A stretch of 64,000 nucleotides of DNA from NCBI RefSeq assembly GCF_033807575.1, contig NC_084727.1, positions 2,046,001 through 2,110,000 on the forward strand, given 5' to 3'. Origin of the DNA: Cydia pomonella (taxonomy: Eukaryota; Arthropoda; Insecta; Lepidoptera; Tortricidae). Every line of letters begins with the position of its first letter. Position 1 is the first letter of the stretch. The position numbers were made by a program, and so were the translations under genes. Positions 53,479 through 64,000 of this stretch are shown one piece after another. A model generated the notes under the pieces. It did not search any database. It was not told where the DNA came from and worked only from the letters and a program-made list of their open reading frames with translations.

Positions 53479-54126
53479 TTCCTTTGACTTCAATCTTTGA
53501 TATTTTCTTAATTTAGCCTGGAAATCTCGTTTTAATTCTGAAGACGCTGTTGAGGCAGGACTGCTTGGACAAGATGATATTTCAACTGAATGTATACTAC
53601 TTATACTTGGCGTGCCACAAGGTGATCTTGGTGCGGAGTGCTGCAGACTACTTGATCGCAGAAAAAACCGCATTGATCGTAGAACCCGATCACTTGACAT
53701 TGATGTATTAATTTGCAAGTCAGGCTGGGATCCGCTTAATGCTTGTTGATCAACTTCACGGTTGAAATGTCTTGTCTCTCCTCTTAGCTGTTGCGTTTCA
53801 CCATTATCAGAGTTTTCCCTTTCAATTAAATTTTGTGGAGCTAATAGAACGTTAACGTTTGAGGGATTAATACATTTTGCAGCGGCCTTTGCTTTTTTTC
53901 TCCTATAATAAGCTTTAGCACTAATTCTGTTTTTGTTTCGTAAAATTTGAAGATTGTGGGGGTCCAGTTTACTTCTTGGAAGCAACCCTTCTCTTTTTCT
54001 TCTTGCATATCTCTCCCTTTCTTTCTGCTGGTATCGTTCACGTAATATAGGATCATTTCTTATCTTTTCTTTACGTCTCCTTTCATACTCATTGTTTTTT
54101 GTTCTTTGCTCTTCATTCGTGGCATT
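53479..54126 (-). CDS. Unidentified basic coiled-coil exon, truncated by a LINE
   Basis: Minus frame opens after the acceptor TTTATTTGCTTTTAG (phase 0) and is open for 216 codons. Residues: NATNEEQRTKNNEYERRRKE, DPILRERYQQKERERYARRK (arginine/lysine/glutamate-rich), LRNKNRISAKAYYRRKKAKA, a Ser/Pro-rich middle (SSLQHSAPRSPCGTPSISSI) and an end LKRDFQAKLRKYQRLKSK that looks coiled-coil. The frame then reads straight into the Jockey LINE, so the native 3' part is lost. I have seen similar uncharacterised proteins in invertebrates, often near transposons, but cannot name the family. Its phase does not fit the zinc-finger exons at 55323-57781, so it is probably a different gene. No start codon was identified. 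Confidence 0.65.
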
Positions 54127-55322
54127 CTAAAAGCAAATAAATCTCACATCAAAGTTGGTCGAAATCGCGAAATTTTAACTACGGACTCTTAAAAAAATTA
54201 TAATAAATAAATGAAGTAAATTTGAAAAAAAAAAGAAAGAAAGAAGTGTTTTTCGAAAAATAGTTTTGATTAATAATTACCTACTTGGAGTAATTTTGTC
54301 AAAAATTGCCTAAGACAGGTGTTTACCAGTTTACCGAGAAACACCCAATTGATGTTAATGCCTATTTTGTAACCACAAATTCAGGGGTCTAGCTTTACCC
54401 ATCATAAAACGACATGAGGTTTAATTGCTTGTAGAAAAAGATGTTACAGCCGGAATCTTATTTTGTCGGACTTGGCGGGGGCATGGCAGTGCCCCCAAAT
54501 AATACTTAAACACAAAAGTGAAGCTACTTTTGATATCATTCTGGTGGGTATTAAAGCCATTTTACTACACCGAAATCACCGGAATGAAATTGGTGGAATG
54601 ATGAACCGAGGTGAAATAAAATTATAAAAAAATAACTAAATCCCACATTCTTTAACTATCGCGACATTTAAACTCACAAGTACAAAATACACGATCTGTA
54701 AATATTTGAAAAATCACAAATATGAAACAAAAAAGATATAGCAAACTCCGGAATGATATTTTTTTTTTGTCCCCGTAACATCGAAATGACATGACTCGCG
54801 TGTGTAGCGGATCTTTTCGGCATCACGTCGACGTCTTCTTGCGGTGAGAGTCGCGGCACAACTGATTCTCAAAGCGCGCAGGAGGCGGGGGGGCGTACGA
54901 AGTCAAACTTAGCCAATAAACGTCGATGAAATTTGTCCGCCGTTACAAGGATTATTTTGTCGGACAAATTTCTTTACGCATAATAAGGGGGTTTATTAAA
55001 GAGTTAGTAAGCAAGTAATATTTTAAAGGGTTCTTTATTGATATGATATTATAATGAACTAAAAACTAATTTGATATCTTGTATAGTTTTAGAGTTATGC
55101 GGCATTAAACAAGAATAACTGGGTTCCGGACAACCCACCTGAATGAAAAATTGAGCCTTAATTTTTTTTTCATTTATTAAATTATTTAATATTTTAATAT
55201 TAGTTATTGCCCGAGGTCGATAGCTAAGAGATGTTTCCAAAAAAAAAAGTATATGACTATTTTGACTTTCTGTACCAGCGTTTTCAGTCTTGCCATCAAA
55301 TTTTATTGCTTGGGATATTCAC
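54127..55322. other. Unassigned DNA between two minus-strand exon groups
   Basis: A short minus frame at 54820 (MPKRSATHASHVISMLRG) has no clear donor. Nothing else recognised; no zinc-finger codons on either strand. Confidence 0.4.
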
Positions 55323-57781
55323 CCACACCTGTCATCACCCCGGCGACTGTGGCGCGGTGCGGGCGCTCCGGCCCCAGCACGAGCTCGTCCTTGACCTCGT
55401 GCTCACTGTACAGGCCGGCCAGCATGGCTGCCTCGCTCACGCCGCGCCCGTCGCCGCTGTCCGACCACTCCTCTTCCTTGACACACACCTCTTCATCCAC
55501 GAATTCTGCTTCCTCTTTAACAAGGGCTGAAACAAAACGTTGTAATTACCATAGAATTCATGACATTAGATACTTACTAATAATCTAACCTAAATAACAC
55601 CCTACACTAGAAATTCACCCCACGACCCCCCCGACGCAAAAGTACCCATGACGATCGCCGCGTTGCCACGTTGAACGGCTATGGATAACCTTTGCATCAG
55701 GAAGGTCCCTGAGCGAGGATCCTACCCTCTCTCTCGCATGCGTCTCCCCACTTCCTCGAAAAAGGCCTTGGCCTCGGCACACCAGCACCCGGCGGTTTCT
55801 ACAGCAAGCGGGACAAATAAATAGTTCGCAAGGACCTCATATTTCTCCCGCTGGCGAACCGCAGCCAACTCGGCCGCTGCCCCTGCCGTCCTCACCGTAC
55901 GGCCAATATGCGACGCCGCAAAAGTGCTGACGCACGTTGCGTCTCACACTAACATTTCCCCTTTTCCCAGGGAACCAACCATTACCATTGGATCAATTAG
56001 TAAGAGTGAATCAACTTTTAGAACACTTAAATTTTTTTGACATGCTTGTTAAGTCAGACAACCAAGCCAACACTTATGTAAATGTATAAGTAAAAAAAAA
56101 AAATCATTTTTATGAATGATAATAACGCAGCAGGCCACAATGTTGCTTTTCGTTTTGTATAAAAAATGTGAATTTTTCTTCTGTGTGTTTGAGAATTTAG
56201 GAACATTTATTGTGTTAAATTTTTGTTTCTTTAAAATAAAATCATAAATAAAACAATAAATGGGTGAAATTGGTTAATTTGAACACTTAATAGTTATATT
56301 TCTTCTACCTAGCGTTGCCCCGGCCTTTGCCAGGGTCCGTTTTCCTAATTGCATACACTTAATACTTACTTATTATGATGCAAAATCTTCTGGTATTTTT
56401 TGATATTGTAAAAGATAATAATGACCGATCTGGCCTAGTCAGTAGTGACACTAGTGACCCTGCCTCTGAAGCCGATGGTCTTGGGTTCAAATCCTAGTAT
56501 TAAGGGCATATACTGGTTTCTGAATCAAAGGATGTTTTGTTTTTGTGTATTTGTATATTATACATATATATATAGTTCTCCGAGTACCCACAACACAAGC
56601 CTTCTTGAGCTTATGTGGGGCTTAGTCAATATATCCTCCCAGATTCTTTAGATTTGATTTTGAATTTGGAACCTTGACTTATTGAATGAAAGTTGAAACT
56701 AAGTTTTGGACTAAAGCCTCTTATAAAGGCCTCTGGGACTCAGGAAGAAGGATGTCCTTTAATATTATTTCTTTATTTACGCATCAGGTTAAAAATTAGG
56801 CTTCTGATTCATTCATCATTTTGTAGTAATTACATATTTTATGTATACAATGTTGTGGTCACAAAAGGTTGTATTGAAAATGTAACTAATCAGACCAAAA
56901 AAATTAGCAAACTTTTTTTCTCAGTTAAAATGGAATAAGCTTGTGAATCTGAATATAAATAATATAAAAATGCCTCATTCTAACACAAAAATCTTAGGTA
57001 TCTTTTGAAACTAGGTAAAAGCACTCTGAGACTACTGACTGCTCATGACACTCTTAATAGAGATCTGAAGATAATGATCATAAGTAGAGACACCTCCTGT
57101 CCACACTGTTGTAAGGAGGAGACTAGCTTGCACTTACTAGCAGAATGTATTATGTATGCATCACCGCAATATAATACATTCGGTAGGGATACACTAAAAG
57201 AGAGTGAACTTAAGGATGTCGAACTTAAAGAACAGAAGTTCTGCAGGAAAATGAGAAGATTTGAAGAGAATAGTGTGGGAATGCCACCAGCATAGTAACC
57301 TGCAGCTCCAACTCTATGGAATTGGGGTGAATGAACACTTCAAGGGATCAACAGCCCGCCTGCTTCCAGTCGGGCATCCCAGAACTATATCTATATGATT
57401 ATATTCTTTGATATAACTCGGTTATGTTATCACACACAAAATAAATCCGCAAACACTTTCACTTATCTACTTATATACAACTTACTGACACCTTTTTTAC
57501 CGAGTATATGTCTATGTTCTTAGTTTCATAGTTATAATAAACATTCTTATATCATTAAATATAGTTTATATAGTAGCTACAACAATATGGATTCTGTTAA
57601 AATAAGAGCTGCAACATTTCGATTTTTCTCTGAGGTCTAGATTCCCACGATACAGTGGAAAAATAAATATATTGTTATATTCTATAAACCCACGCTGCTC
57701 CGACTGGTCCGTCGCTATATCAGGCTCCTCCTTCACGCGTACCGGCGACACGTTGCCGGCGTCAGCACCACTTGTCTCCAT
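55323..57781 (-). CDS. N-terminal exons of a zinc-finger-type gene, finger exon missing
   Basis: Exon 1 57694-57781 starts METSGADAGN and has VRVKEEPDIATDQSEQ, ending at a phase-1 donor CAGC/GTGGGT. Exon 2 55323-55526 follows acceptor AACGTTTTGTTTCAG, phase 1, and reads LVKEEAEFVDEEVCVKEEEW, SDSGDGRGVSEAAMLAGLYS, EHEVKDELVLGPERPHRATV, ending GVG at donor GTGAAT, phase 1. VKDELVLGPERPHR corresponds to VKEELVLGPEHPQR in gene C exon 2. Downstream on this strand there is no finger exon before gene C; only the basic exon and a LINE. It may be a relic, or may splice to something not recognised. Its start codon is 791 bp from that of gene D, head to head. The strongly acidic composition suggests a regulatory N-terminus. 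Confidence 0.78.
55605..55960 (-). mobile_element. Open TE-type frame without start codon
   Basis: About 115 codons without stop on the minus strand: TVRTAGAAAELAAVRQREKY, EVLANYLFVPLAVETAGCWC, AEAKAFFEEVGRRMRERVGS. The FVPLAVETxGxW..EAxxFxxxxGRRM pattern is found at the end of many invertebrate retroelement polyproteins (from memory). It lies within the intron of the gene at 55323-57781. Confidence 0.6.
56423..56640 (+). mobile_element. tRNA-derived SINE, degenerate
   Basis: ATGACCGATCTGGCCTAGTC, a small duplication (GTGACACTAGTGACCCTG), GGGTTCAAATCCTAG and ACAACACAAGCCTTCTTGAG. Confidence 0.8.
57001..57300 (+). mobile_element. R1-type LINE C-terminal fragment
   Basis: Frame KLGKSTLRLLTAHDTLNRDL, TSCPHCCKEETSLHLLAECI, FGRDTLKESELKDVELKEQK and stop. 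The C-x2-C...H...C pattern is the zinc-binding tail after RNase H in R1-like elements. Confidence 0.75.
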
Positions 57782-58572
57782 CTCTCACAATAACCTTCAC
57801 AGTTCTGTTACTCAAGAGTGTATTATAGACAAGTCTTACTCGAAAGCAATTACAAGATTTTTTTTTAATTATTGATCATTCTAAAGTTCTAAACCTACAA
57901 ACAATGAAACAACGACGCTCTTGTACGAGATGAGATAACACCACACACCTCAGCGACAATGCACTGCCAGTGCCAACGTCAAGTTGTCAAGTATTTTTAA
58001 GCCTTAGCAGACAGGCGTACCGGACTGCGACCTTGGTCTGGTCCGAGGCCAGTTCGCTCGTAGTCAGTTCCGCCGTCGCCCGCACGTTCGTTAAGGACGC
58101 AGCTATTAGTGAGAGCGAGAAAGACTAACTATTCTACTCTTAGAACTCATGGAGATATATACAAGTCCGTGCTTTGAATAACTATAATCTGCCGTTATTC
58201 TAGTCTGTGGTAAGCGAACGAAACTGTCAAATTGAATTTGACAATGGAATTGTCATTATAGCCAAATTTGTTCGCGAGCCCCGTCTAATCGATACTCGAT
58301 AGACAGACTTGATAGTTTGATTCCTTTTATTCTCAGTAACTATTATACATTATACTGTTAGTCACATTAAAATACGTATTATTCTTCATAATATTTGCTT
58401 ATTTACTCTTATACTTCAATAAATACAAAACTATAAACATAAATATCCACAAATGTTGTCTACAATATCTTGTTCCTTTTATAAGGACAGTTCTTGTAGG
58501 CCTGTCGACTAGGGCTTGCAATAATACTAATAACCGGATAATTCCATACTAGTCGAACCCGGATCGCAAGCT
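57782..58572. promoter_or_regulatory. Head-to-head intergenic region, possible bidirectional promoter
   Basis: 791 bp separate the two start codons. The segment 57930-58110 is comparatively GC-rich (CCGTCGCCCGCACGTTCG). No transposon signature was recognised and no TATA box is obvious. Bidirectional function is inference from geometry. Confidence 0.4.
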
Positions 58573-61500
58573 ATGCAGGCAAGCGGCGTTTCTTTGGAGT
58601 TTGTTCGGGTGAAACAAGAGCCTGTGTGGGAGCAGAGTGTGGACGAGCCCACAGGACCGAAGGATGTTGTGTATCTACCTGAACAGAGTGAGTTTTTTTA
58701 TATTCTTTTTTTTTTTTTTTTTTTTTATATAGTTTGGCCTAGGACTGTCTCATAGATATAAAATAATCATACCGTCTTTGTCTTACGCTATTACTAGCAC
58801 CAAAAAAAGGGATATGATTAGTTGGTTTTGGTCATATTTATTAACAATACATTTCGGCTGGTGTGATGTTGATATTCTCTGAGTCAATTTTTTTTCGCGA
58901 TTTTGCAGTTGGTTCCTGATCACTGCGTTCAGAATTGATTTGAGAAAAATGAGTTTTTGGTAGTTTGAGCTCCATGCACAGCCTTTTTGGCAGAGCCTTT
59001 ATCGGACATAGCAATCAGTGTATACCACTTTATTGATCTCTCCCTTGCGTAGCGAACTATGAAAGCACCCATGAGGCTGACATGTTCACCTAGAGTGTCC
59101 AAAGCCTCAATAAAAATCAGTACTTCTAGCCATAGTACAAGCTTTACTTAGTTTGGGACTACGTCAATCTGTGTAAGATTGACCTCTCATATTTATATTT
59201 ATCTTATTTCATTCTCCTGGCCTCAAACTACCTCACACCAATCTAAATTGGTTCAGCAGTTTAAGTGTGAAGACCGATTGCGTAAGACCGCCTGTTGTCT
59301 GCCTCTATCTTTAATCAGTTGTTTATGTTTAAAAGGAAAAAAGAGCTGGTGGCCTAGCGGTAAGAGTGTGCAACTTGCAATCTGGAGGTTGCCGGTTCAA
59401 ACCCTGCCTCGTACCAATGAGTGTTTCGGAACTTATGTACGAAGGTCGGTGAAGGAAAACATCGTGAGGAAACCGGTTTAATCCCAATAAGGCCTAGTTT
59501 ACCCTCTGGGCGTAACGTCAGATGGCAGTCTCTTTCGTAAAAACTAGTGCCTACGCCAATTCTCGGGATTAGTTGCCAAGCGGACCCCAGGCTCCCATGA
59601 GCCGTGGCAAAATGCCAGGACAGCGCGAGGAAGAAGGAGTTGTTTTTGTTTAAGCTGTATTGTTTACTGAGGTGTGCCAATAAAGTATATTCTTTCTATC
59701 AAATAATTTAATTAAATTTAAATTTAGTTTAATTACTTTCAGTTGTCCGCATCTCCTCTTACACCCTCGATCGCTGTTTCATATCAGTTTTTCTGTGAAG
59801 AACTACTCCATACTTTTTTGGTATACGATGTAGCGTATACCAATTTAAATACGATGTAGGTTGCTTTCAAAGTTCATTGGCTAGTCTAAAAAATATAGTT
59901 AAACATAAGTTGTTTTAGTACCCAGGTACTTATATATTTATGTTGTATGCAGTTCATTTTCCATCATTTGATTTAAACATTAGATATACATACTTGTACC
60001 TATAAGTAGTTATTTCAGTTAACATAATTTATAAGTATGAACCTCCAGGTCTTTTTGTTGCCTTGTTCTTTTGTTCCAGTACATTTGTATTGCCTTGTTA
60101 ATGTGTTTATATGACTGTTTGGTTTCTGAATAATCTAAAAAAAAAAACTCATTGGCCTTTAGCATTAAGTTTAAATATTGCATTGCAGAAGAACTATTAG
60201 TTAACCAAGTAAAATTCAAGCTTAGCAGGAATTTAATAGCCTAAAAACATTATCTTGATGTGAAGAGTGTAATTTCATTGGTACTAGGGAAAAAAAATCC
60301 GCAGCCGACCACAAATATGTCCTTACCATGCTTCGTAGGCTACCGACTTGGCCTAAATAGGCGCCATCGTCCACTCAAATCACTCGTCCATCTTTAAGCG
60401 GTTTTCTGGCCTCTCCTACAATGTACTATATAGTTTTTAAATAGGTAACTGTACAGTTAAATAACAACTTTTTGGAACGATAATCGTTTTTACAGTACAT
60501 ATGGTGCTACTTTACCGCAGTAGTGCGAAAATTAGCATATTACGTTACTATGTCGAATATTAAAAGCCAAAAGGGCCATATATGTACTGTAAAACGTACG
60601 ATACATGTGCGAATACGTAATTCGCAACTTGTGTCGATTTAAAACACTCCCTTCGGTCGTGTTTTAATTTATCGCCACTCGTTTCGAATTTCCTATTTTT
60701 CGCACTTGTATCGTAATGTACTTACACTCGTCGTTGTCGTTTAATTTTCTTTCCTAATCAGTTTTGGGTTAGTCAAATTACTAATATTACTTTTATCAAT
60801 TTTGTTTCTTAAAATATGAACTATACTTTGATACCTAATTCGATTTGCCGATTCCGTTGAAAACAAAATTGCCTAATATGTGACGTCACACTCGAGACGT
60901 TTGCCAAATGTGACTAAGTGTGACAAGGAGGGGGAAAGGGTCAAAAAACCTAGAAATTCGTGTGATGTAATTAATGGATGACCTTAAAGAAATTTTAAGA
61001 TGTATATGTATTACAATTAACACATTTTCCTTACAGTAAAAATAGAAGTGGAATTTGAAGAGGAGAAACCAGTGTGTGTAAAGGAGGAGCCTATGTGTGA
61101 AACGAAACTAGAGGAGGGGCCGGCAGTGAAGCTTGAAGTGACTCCTGAGCTCTCCGGTAAGTATACAAAATAAAAATAATAATAAATATTATAGGACATT
61201 ATTACACAAATTGACTAAGTCCCACAGTAAGCTCAATAAGGCTTGTGTTGAGGATACTTAGACAATGATATATATAATATATAAATATTTATAAATACTT
61301 AAATACATAGAAAACACCCATGACTCAGGAACAGATATCCATGCTCATCACACGAATAAATGCCCTTACCAGGATTTGAACCCGGGACCATCAGCTTCGT
61401 AGACAGGGTCACTACCAACTAGGCCAAACCGGTCGTCTCAACAAACATACAAACAGCAACACAACACAGTACTCCTTATTTAATTGCTATAAGAATCGAA

Positions 61501-62725
61501 ATTAATCTTTCGTGAGTTTCTATAATATTTAAATATCACGGTTACAGTCACTTCTTTTTTCATCGCATTTTTTTTATACCACGTCTGTGGCAAACAAGCA
61601 TACGGTCCGCCTGATGGTAAGCAGTCACCGTAGCCTATGGACGCCTGCAACTTCAAAGGTGTTACAAGCGCGTTGCCGACCCTCATTAAATAAACGTTTT
61701 ATCTATCTATATTCCCGTTACTGATGTAATGTAAGAAATGGTGTTACGTATGAACAACAATGTGTTGTGTTGCAGGTTTAAACCAACCAGTTGTCATCAA
61801 ACAGGAGCTCCGCCCAGACTCAGTAGAACCACCGCCCTCCAGCCCTTCGCATGAATCACAAGTCGCGAACGACCTGCACACGGAGGACAGGGACCGACAA
61901 ACCGGGATCTACGTTTGCGACACCTGTGGAAACACGTACCAACAAATACACTACCTAATCCAGCACATTCAGAGGAAAGCTTGCAGTCACGCTGCCGAGA
62001 AATCCTACTCCTGCGACATATGTGGAAACAAATTCGCAACCAGATCTAGTTTGAACCAACATAGACACACACACGCCAGTACGAAGCCGTATTCGTGTGA
62101 AACTTGTGGGAAACAGTTTACTGTGTTAAGTTATTTAAAAGCCCATGAACGAAGGCATATAGGTGAAAAACCATTCAGTTGCGATATATGTCAAAAAGCT
62201 TTTGCGAAAGTGAGTGATGTGGAAAAGCATAAACGTATCCACACAGGTGACAAGCCATACTTTTGCGAGGATTGTAACAAGAAATTCGCGCATTTGAGTG
62301 ATTTAAATAAACATAAACGAACTCATACTGGTGAGAGGCCATACTCATGCGATGTTTGTAATAAGAAGTTTAAAATTTCGACTCATTTAAATACACATAA
62401 GCGAATCCATACCGGTAAGAAGCCGTATTCCTGTGACTCGTGCAATAAGCAGTTTTATGATGAGGCCTCTTTAAGTATGCATAAACGGGTTCACACTGGG
62501 GAAAAGCCATTCTCGTGCGACATATGTGAAAAGGAATTTACGCGCAACAGCAGCTTAATTACTCATAGACGAATTCATACTCATGTGTTCTTTTGCGAAA
62601 TATGTAAAAAGAATTTCAAGCAATTAGCTAATTTAAAGAAACATTCTAAGAGACATACCCGAGAAAATAATACTAAATTAAAGGGTAGAAAGAAGACATC
62701 TCCTGAAGTTATAGAGATCCTATAG
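58573..62725 (+). CDS. C2H2 zinc-finger gene D, three exons, 394 codons
   Basis: Exons 58573-58687, 61037-61156, 61776-62725; both introns phase 1; joined length 1,185 nt, an exact multiple of three. Exon 1 has FVRVKQEPVWEQSVDEP. Exon 2 is acidic (IKIEVEFEEEKPVCVKEEPM, LEEGPAVKLEVTPELS). Exon 3 has VVIKQELRPDSVEPPPSSPS, one unusual finger with a wide histidine spacing (CDTCGNTYQQIHYLIQHI), then eight canonical fingers (from CDICGNKF to CEICKKNF) with HTGEKP-like linkers, one replaced by HTHVFF. It ends in a basic tail. Donors GTGAGT and GTAAGT and pyrimidine-tract acceptors are good. Intron 1 holds a SINE and a dispersed repeat; intron 2 holds a minus SINE and a retroelement tail. Role as a nuclear DNA-binding regulator is inferred. 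Confidence 0.92.
59348..59645 (+). mobile_element. tRNA-derived SINE, second family
   Basis: Head GGTGGCCTAGCGGTAAGAGT and box B GGTTCAAACCCTG, body ATCGTGAGGAAACCGG, GGGATTAGTTGCCAAGCGGA and CATGAGCCGTGGCAAAATGC, ending GCGAGGAAGAAGGAG. Lies in intron 1 of gene D. Confidence 0.85.
59700..60491. other. Unassigned intron DNA
   Basis: One small hairpin at 59818-59843 (TTGGTATACG, loop, CGTATACCAA). Nothing else recognised. Confidence 0.4.
60492..60715. repeat. Dispersed repeat, inverse partner of 49393-49620
   Basis: TTACAGTACATATGGTGCTA to CGCACTTGTATCGTAATGTA; lies 321 bp before exon 2 of gene D. Confidence 0.85.
61178..61437 (-). mobile_element. tRNA-derived SINE, full-length, minus
   Basis: Nearly identical over its length to the minus copy at 44735-45000. 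Begins 21 bp after the exon 2 donor of gene D. Confidence 0.9.
61560..61690 (-). repeat. Retroelement 3' tail, minus
   Basis: TTTTTTATACCACGTCTGTG, CAAACAAGCATACGGTCCGC and AAGCGCGTTGCCGACC; same family as 3625-3782. Confidence 0.75.
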
Positions 62726-62734
62726 AGAGCATAA

Positions 62735-62890
62735 TTTACACCGACTTACATGGATTTCCGTAGTTAAGAAAGACCTAGAGAATAAGAATATAGACCCAAC
62801 GACGACCCGGAACAGATGTAATTGGAGAAAATTGATTAGGAGAGCCGACCCCAAATAAAAATGGTATAAGGCCAGAAGAAGAAGAAGATA
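62735..62890 (+). mobile_element. LINE 3' end remnant
   Basis: RNRCNWRKLIRRADPK and stop, then GAAGAAGAAGAAG. It lies directly after the stop of gene D, in its likely 3' UTR. Confidence 0.6.
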
Positions 62891-62904
62891 GAGAGCTTAA
62901 TTGT

Positions 62905-63115
62905 ATTGTATTGTATTCGGGCGATTTTCCGCAACTCGACGACTTGCGCCTATTTTGCGTGATATGTTGGGGGTGGGCTAGTCCTGCCAGCCCAGCTCCT
63001 CAAGGAATCCTATCAAACCTATAATGTTGAGTAGGACCTCGGGGAGGTCTCTCGGAGATCCGAGACGTTTAGCCCTGTATGGAGTCACTCCGCTGCATTC
63101 CAGCACCACGTGAGA
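62905..63115 (-). mobile_element. R1/Jockey-like LINE C-terminal fragment
   Basis: Minus frame HVVLECSGVTPYRAKRLGSP, RDLPEVLLNIIGLIGFLEEL, GWQD and stop; related to 15020-15255. Confidence 0.75.
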
Positions 63116-63686
63116 GAGCATAATTGTATTTATTTGAGTATTTCATGTTGCGGCGGAAGGATGATAAGATAAAGATAAAGAGATATCCATTACAGGGGCT
63201 CCCAGCGGTTTTCATCGATTTTTGTAAATTTTTGAGTCGTTATTCCTACATTTGCACTACAGATAGAATTATAAGACAAACGGCTATCGGTTCTTAAATC
63301 TTTTATCTCCATTCTGGTCTGCCGGATTTTGAAAAAAATGAATACTTATTTTTTTTTTTTTATTGTCTAAAAAACACTTTTTTTGTTACTCCATTGCTGT
63401 GAAGGATCTTACGCATACGAAATCTACACATTTGGGTTTGTCTTTGACGTCTCTAAAAACTGGTTAGAAATTATAATTTTAAACAAATTAATACAAAAGT
63501 TATGGCCAGAAAACAAGGTTTTTTTGGCCTAAAATTGTTCAACTTTGATGCCAAATATCTCGAAGACAATGAACTTTGAAGTAAATATGGGATAATATAT
63601 TGCTTAAAACAGTTGCTGTTAATATGATAAGCTACAAAAAACATTAGAAAACCGAGGGAATCAGATCGAAGGTCATTGGCGCCCCC
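63116..63686. other. Unassigned intergenic DNA
   Basis: AT-rich with a 15-T run near 63349. Nothing recognised. Confidence 0.4.
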
Positions 63687-64000
63687 TTAAGGCGCTCTTA
63701 TAGACAGACTTTAGGTTTTTGAGGGGGTGAAGCAGACGAAGTGGTAAAGCAGGCAGGCGGGCGCCCCGCGCGCCGCGCTCGCAGCAAGCCTACGTCCTTA
63801 TTCTGACGCCATCCGTATTCTGGTTTGTTAGTTCTGGGATCTTTTCCGGAAATTTATATTGATTATGATTTAAACTTAATGAAATTAAAAATTAGATAAT
63901 TATATATAATACTAGAGTATACCGCGGCAAATTGAGAATCTAGTAAAATGATACCAAATCGTTTTGTGTCGAAATAATATTACTTACTAATTCAGACAAA
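63687..64000 (+). repeat. Dispersed repeat, copy 2 (partner 15500-15813), runs off the window
   Basis: See copy 1; left borders of both copies start at TTAAGGCGCTCTTATAGA, with unrelated DNA before it. Confidence 0.9.

Noticed and set aside
53479..57781. Joining the basic coiled-coil exon to the orphan acidic exons as one gene
   Set aside because: The upstream donor is phase 1; in that phase the basic exon hits a stop after three codons.

Overview
This window is nuclear DNA from an insect, most probably a moth or butterfly. The evidence is spliced genes with GT-AG introns, a recognisable insect-type U4/U6 snRNP Prp4 gene, C2H2 zinc-finger genes, AT-rich intergenic DNA, and a dense load of elements of types common in Lepidoptera: Dong/R4-like LINEs next to TAA repeats, CR1/Jockey/RTE-like LINE ends, tRNA-derived SINEs, hAT- and mariner-type DNA elements and many foldback MITEs. 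Names of repeat families are from memory; the boundaries, inverted ends and target duplications were read from the sequence.

Layout. (1) 1-8307, minus strand: the first five coding exons of Prp4 (the gene continues beyond base 1). Its introns hold a six-copy 179-bp satellite, LINE fragments, two Dong-like copies, a foldback MITE and a 168-bp hAT MITE. (2) 8.4-13.5 kb: MITEs, a CR1-like LINE, a tRNA-Gln-like segment and a second hAT-type element. (3) 13.5-23.7 kb, plus strand: zinc-finger gene A, eight fingers in one exon, with a likely tiny first exon 9.3 kb upstream. (4) 24.4-36.2 kb, minus strand: zinc-finger locus B, a frameshifted multi-finger exon plus an upstream acidic exon. A 6.1-kb stretch covering its 5' part is duplicated in tandem, and the second copy lacks 1.3 kb. 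(5) 36.2-42.1 kb: a broken mariner transposase, an internally deleted Dong-like element and interrupted SINEs. (6) 42.1-50.7 kb, plus strand: zinc-finger gene C, four exons, 560 codons. (7) 50.8-54.1 kb: nested hairpin MITEs, then a Jockey-like LINE with two further insertions, abutting an unidentified basic coiled-coil exon. (8) 55.3-57.8 kb, minus strand: two N-terminal exons of a zinc-finger-type gene with no finger exon in reach. (9) 58.6-62.7 kb, plus strand: zinc-finger gene D, three exons, 394 codons, head-to-head with (8). (10) 62.7-64.0 kb: LINE remnants and a repeat shared with 15.5 kb.

Main biological point: the zinc-finger genes form a cluster built on one plan. A short first exon with a VKxEP-type motif or none, acidic linker exons, and a single finger exon are joined by introns that almost all interrupt codons in phase 1. 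The cluster shows intact genes, a decaying gene, an orphan N-terminus and a recent local duplication, as expected of a fast-turnover transcription-factor family in TE-rich DNA. Any link to transposon control is inference only.
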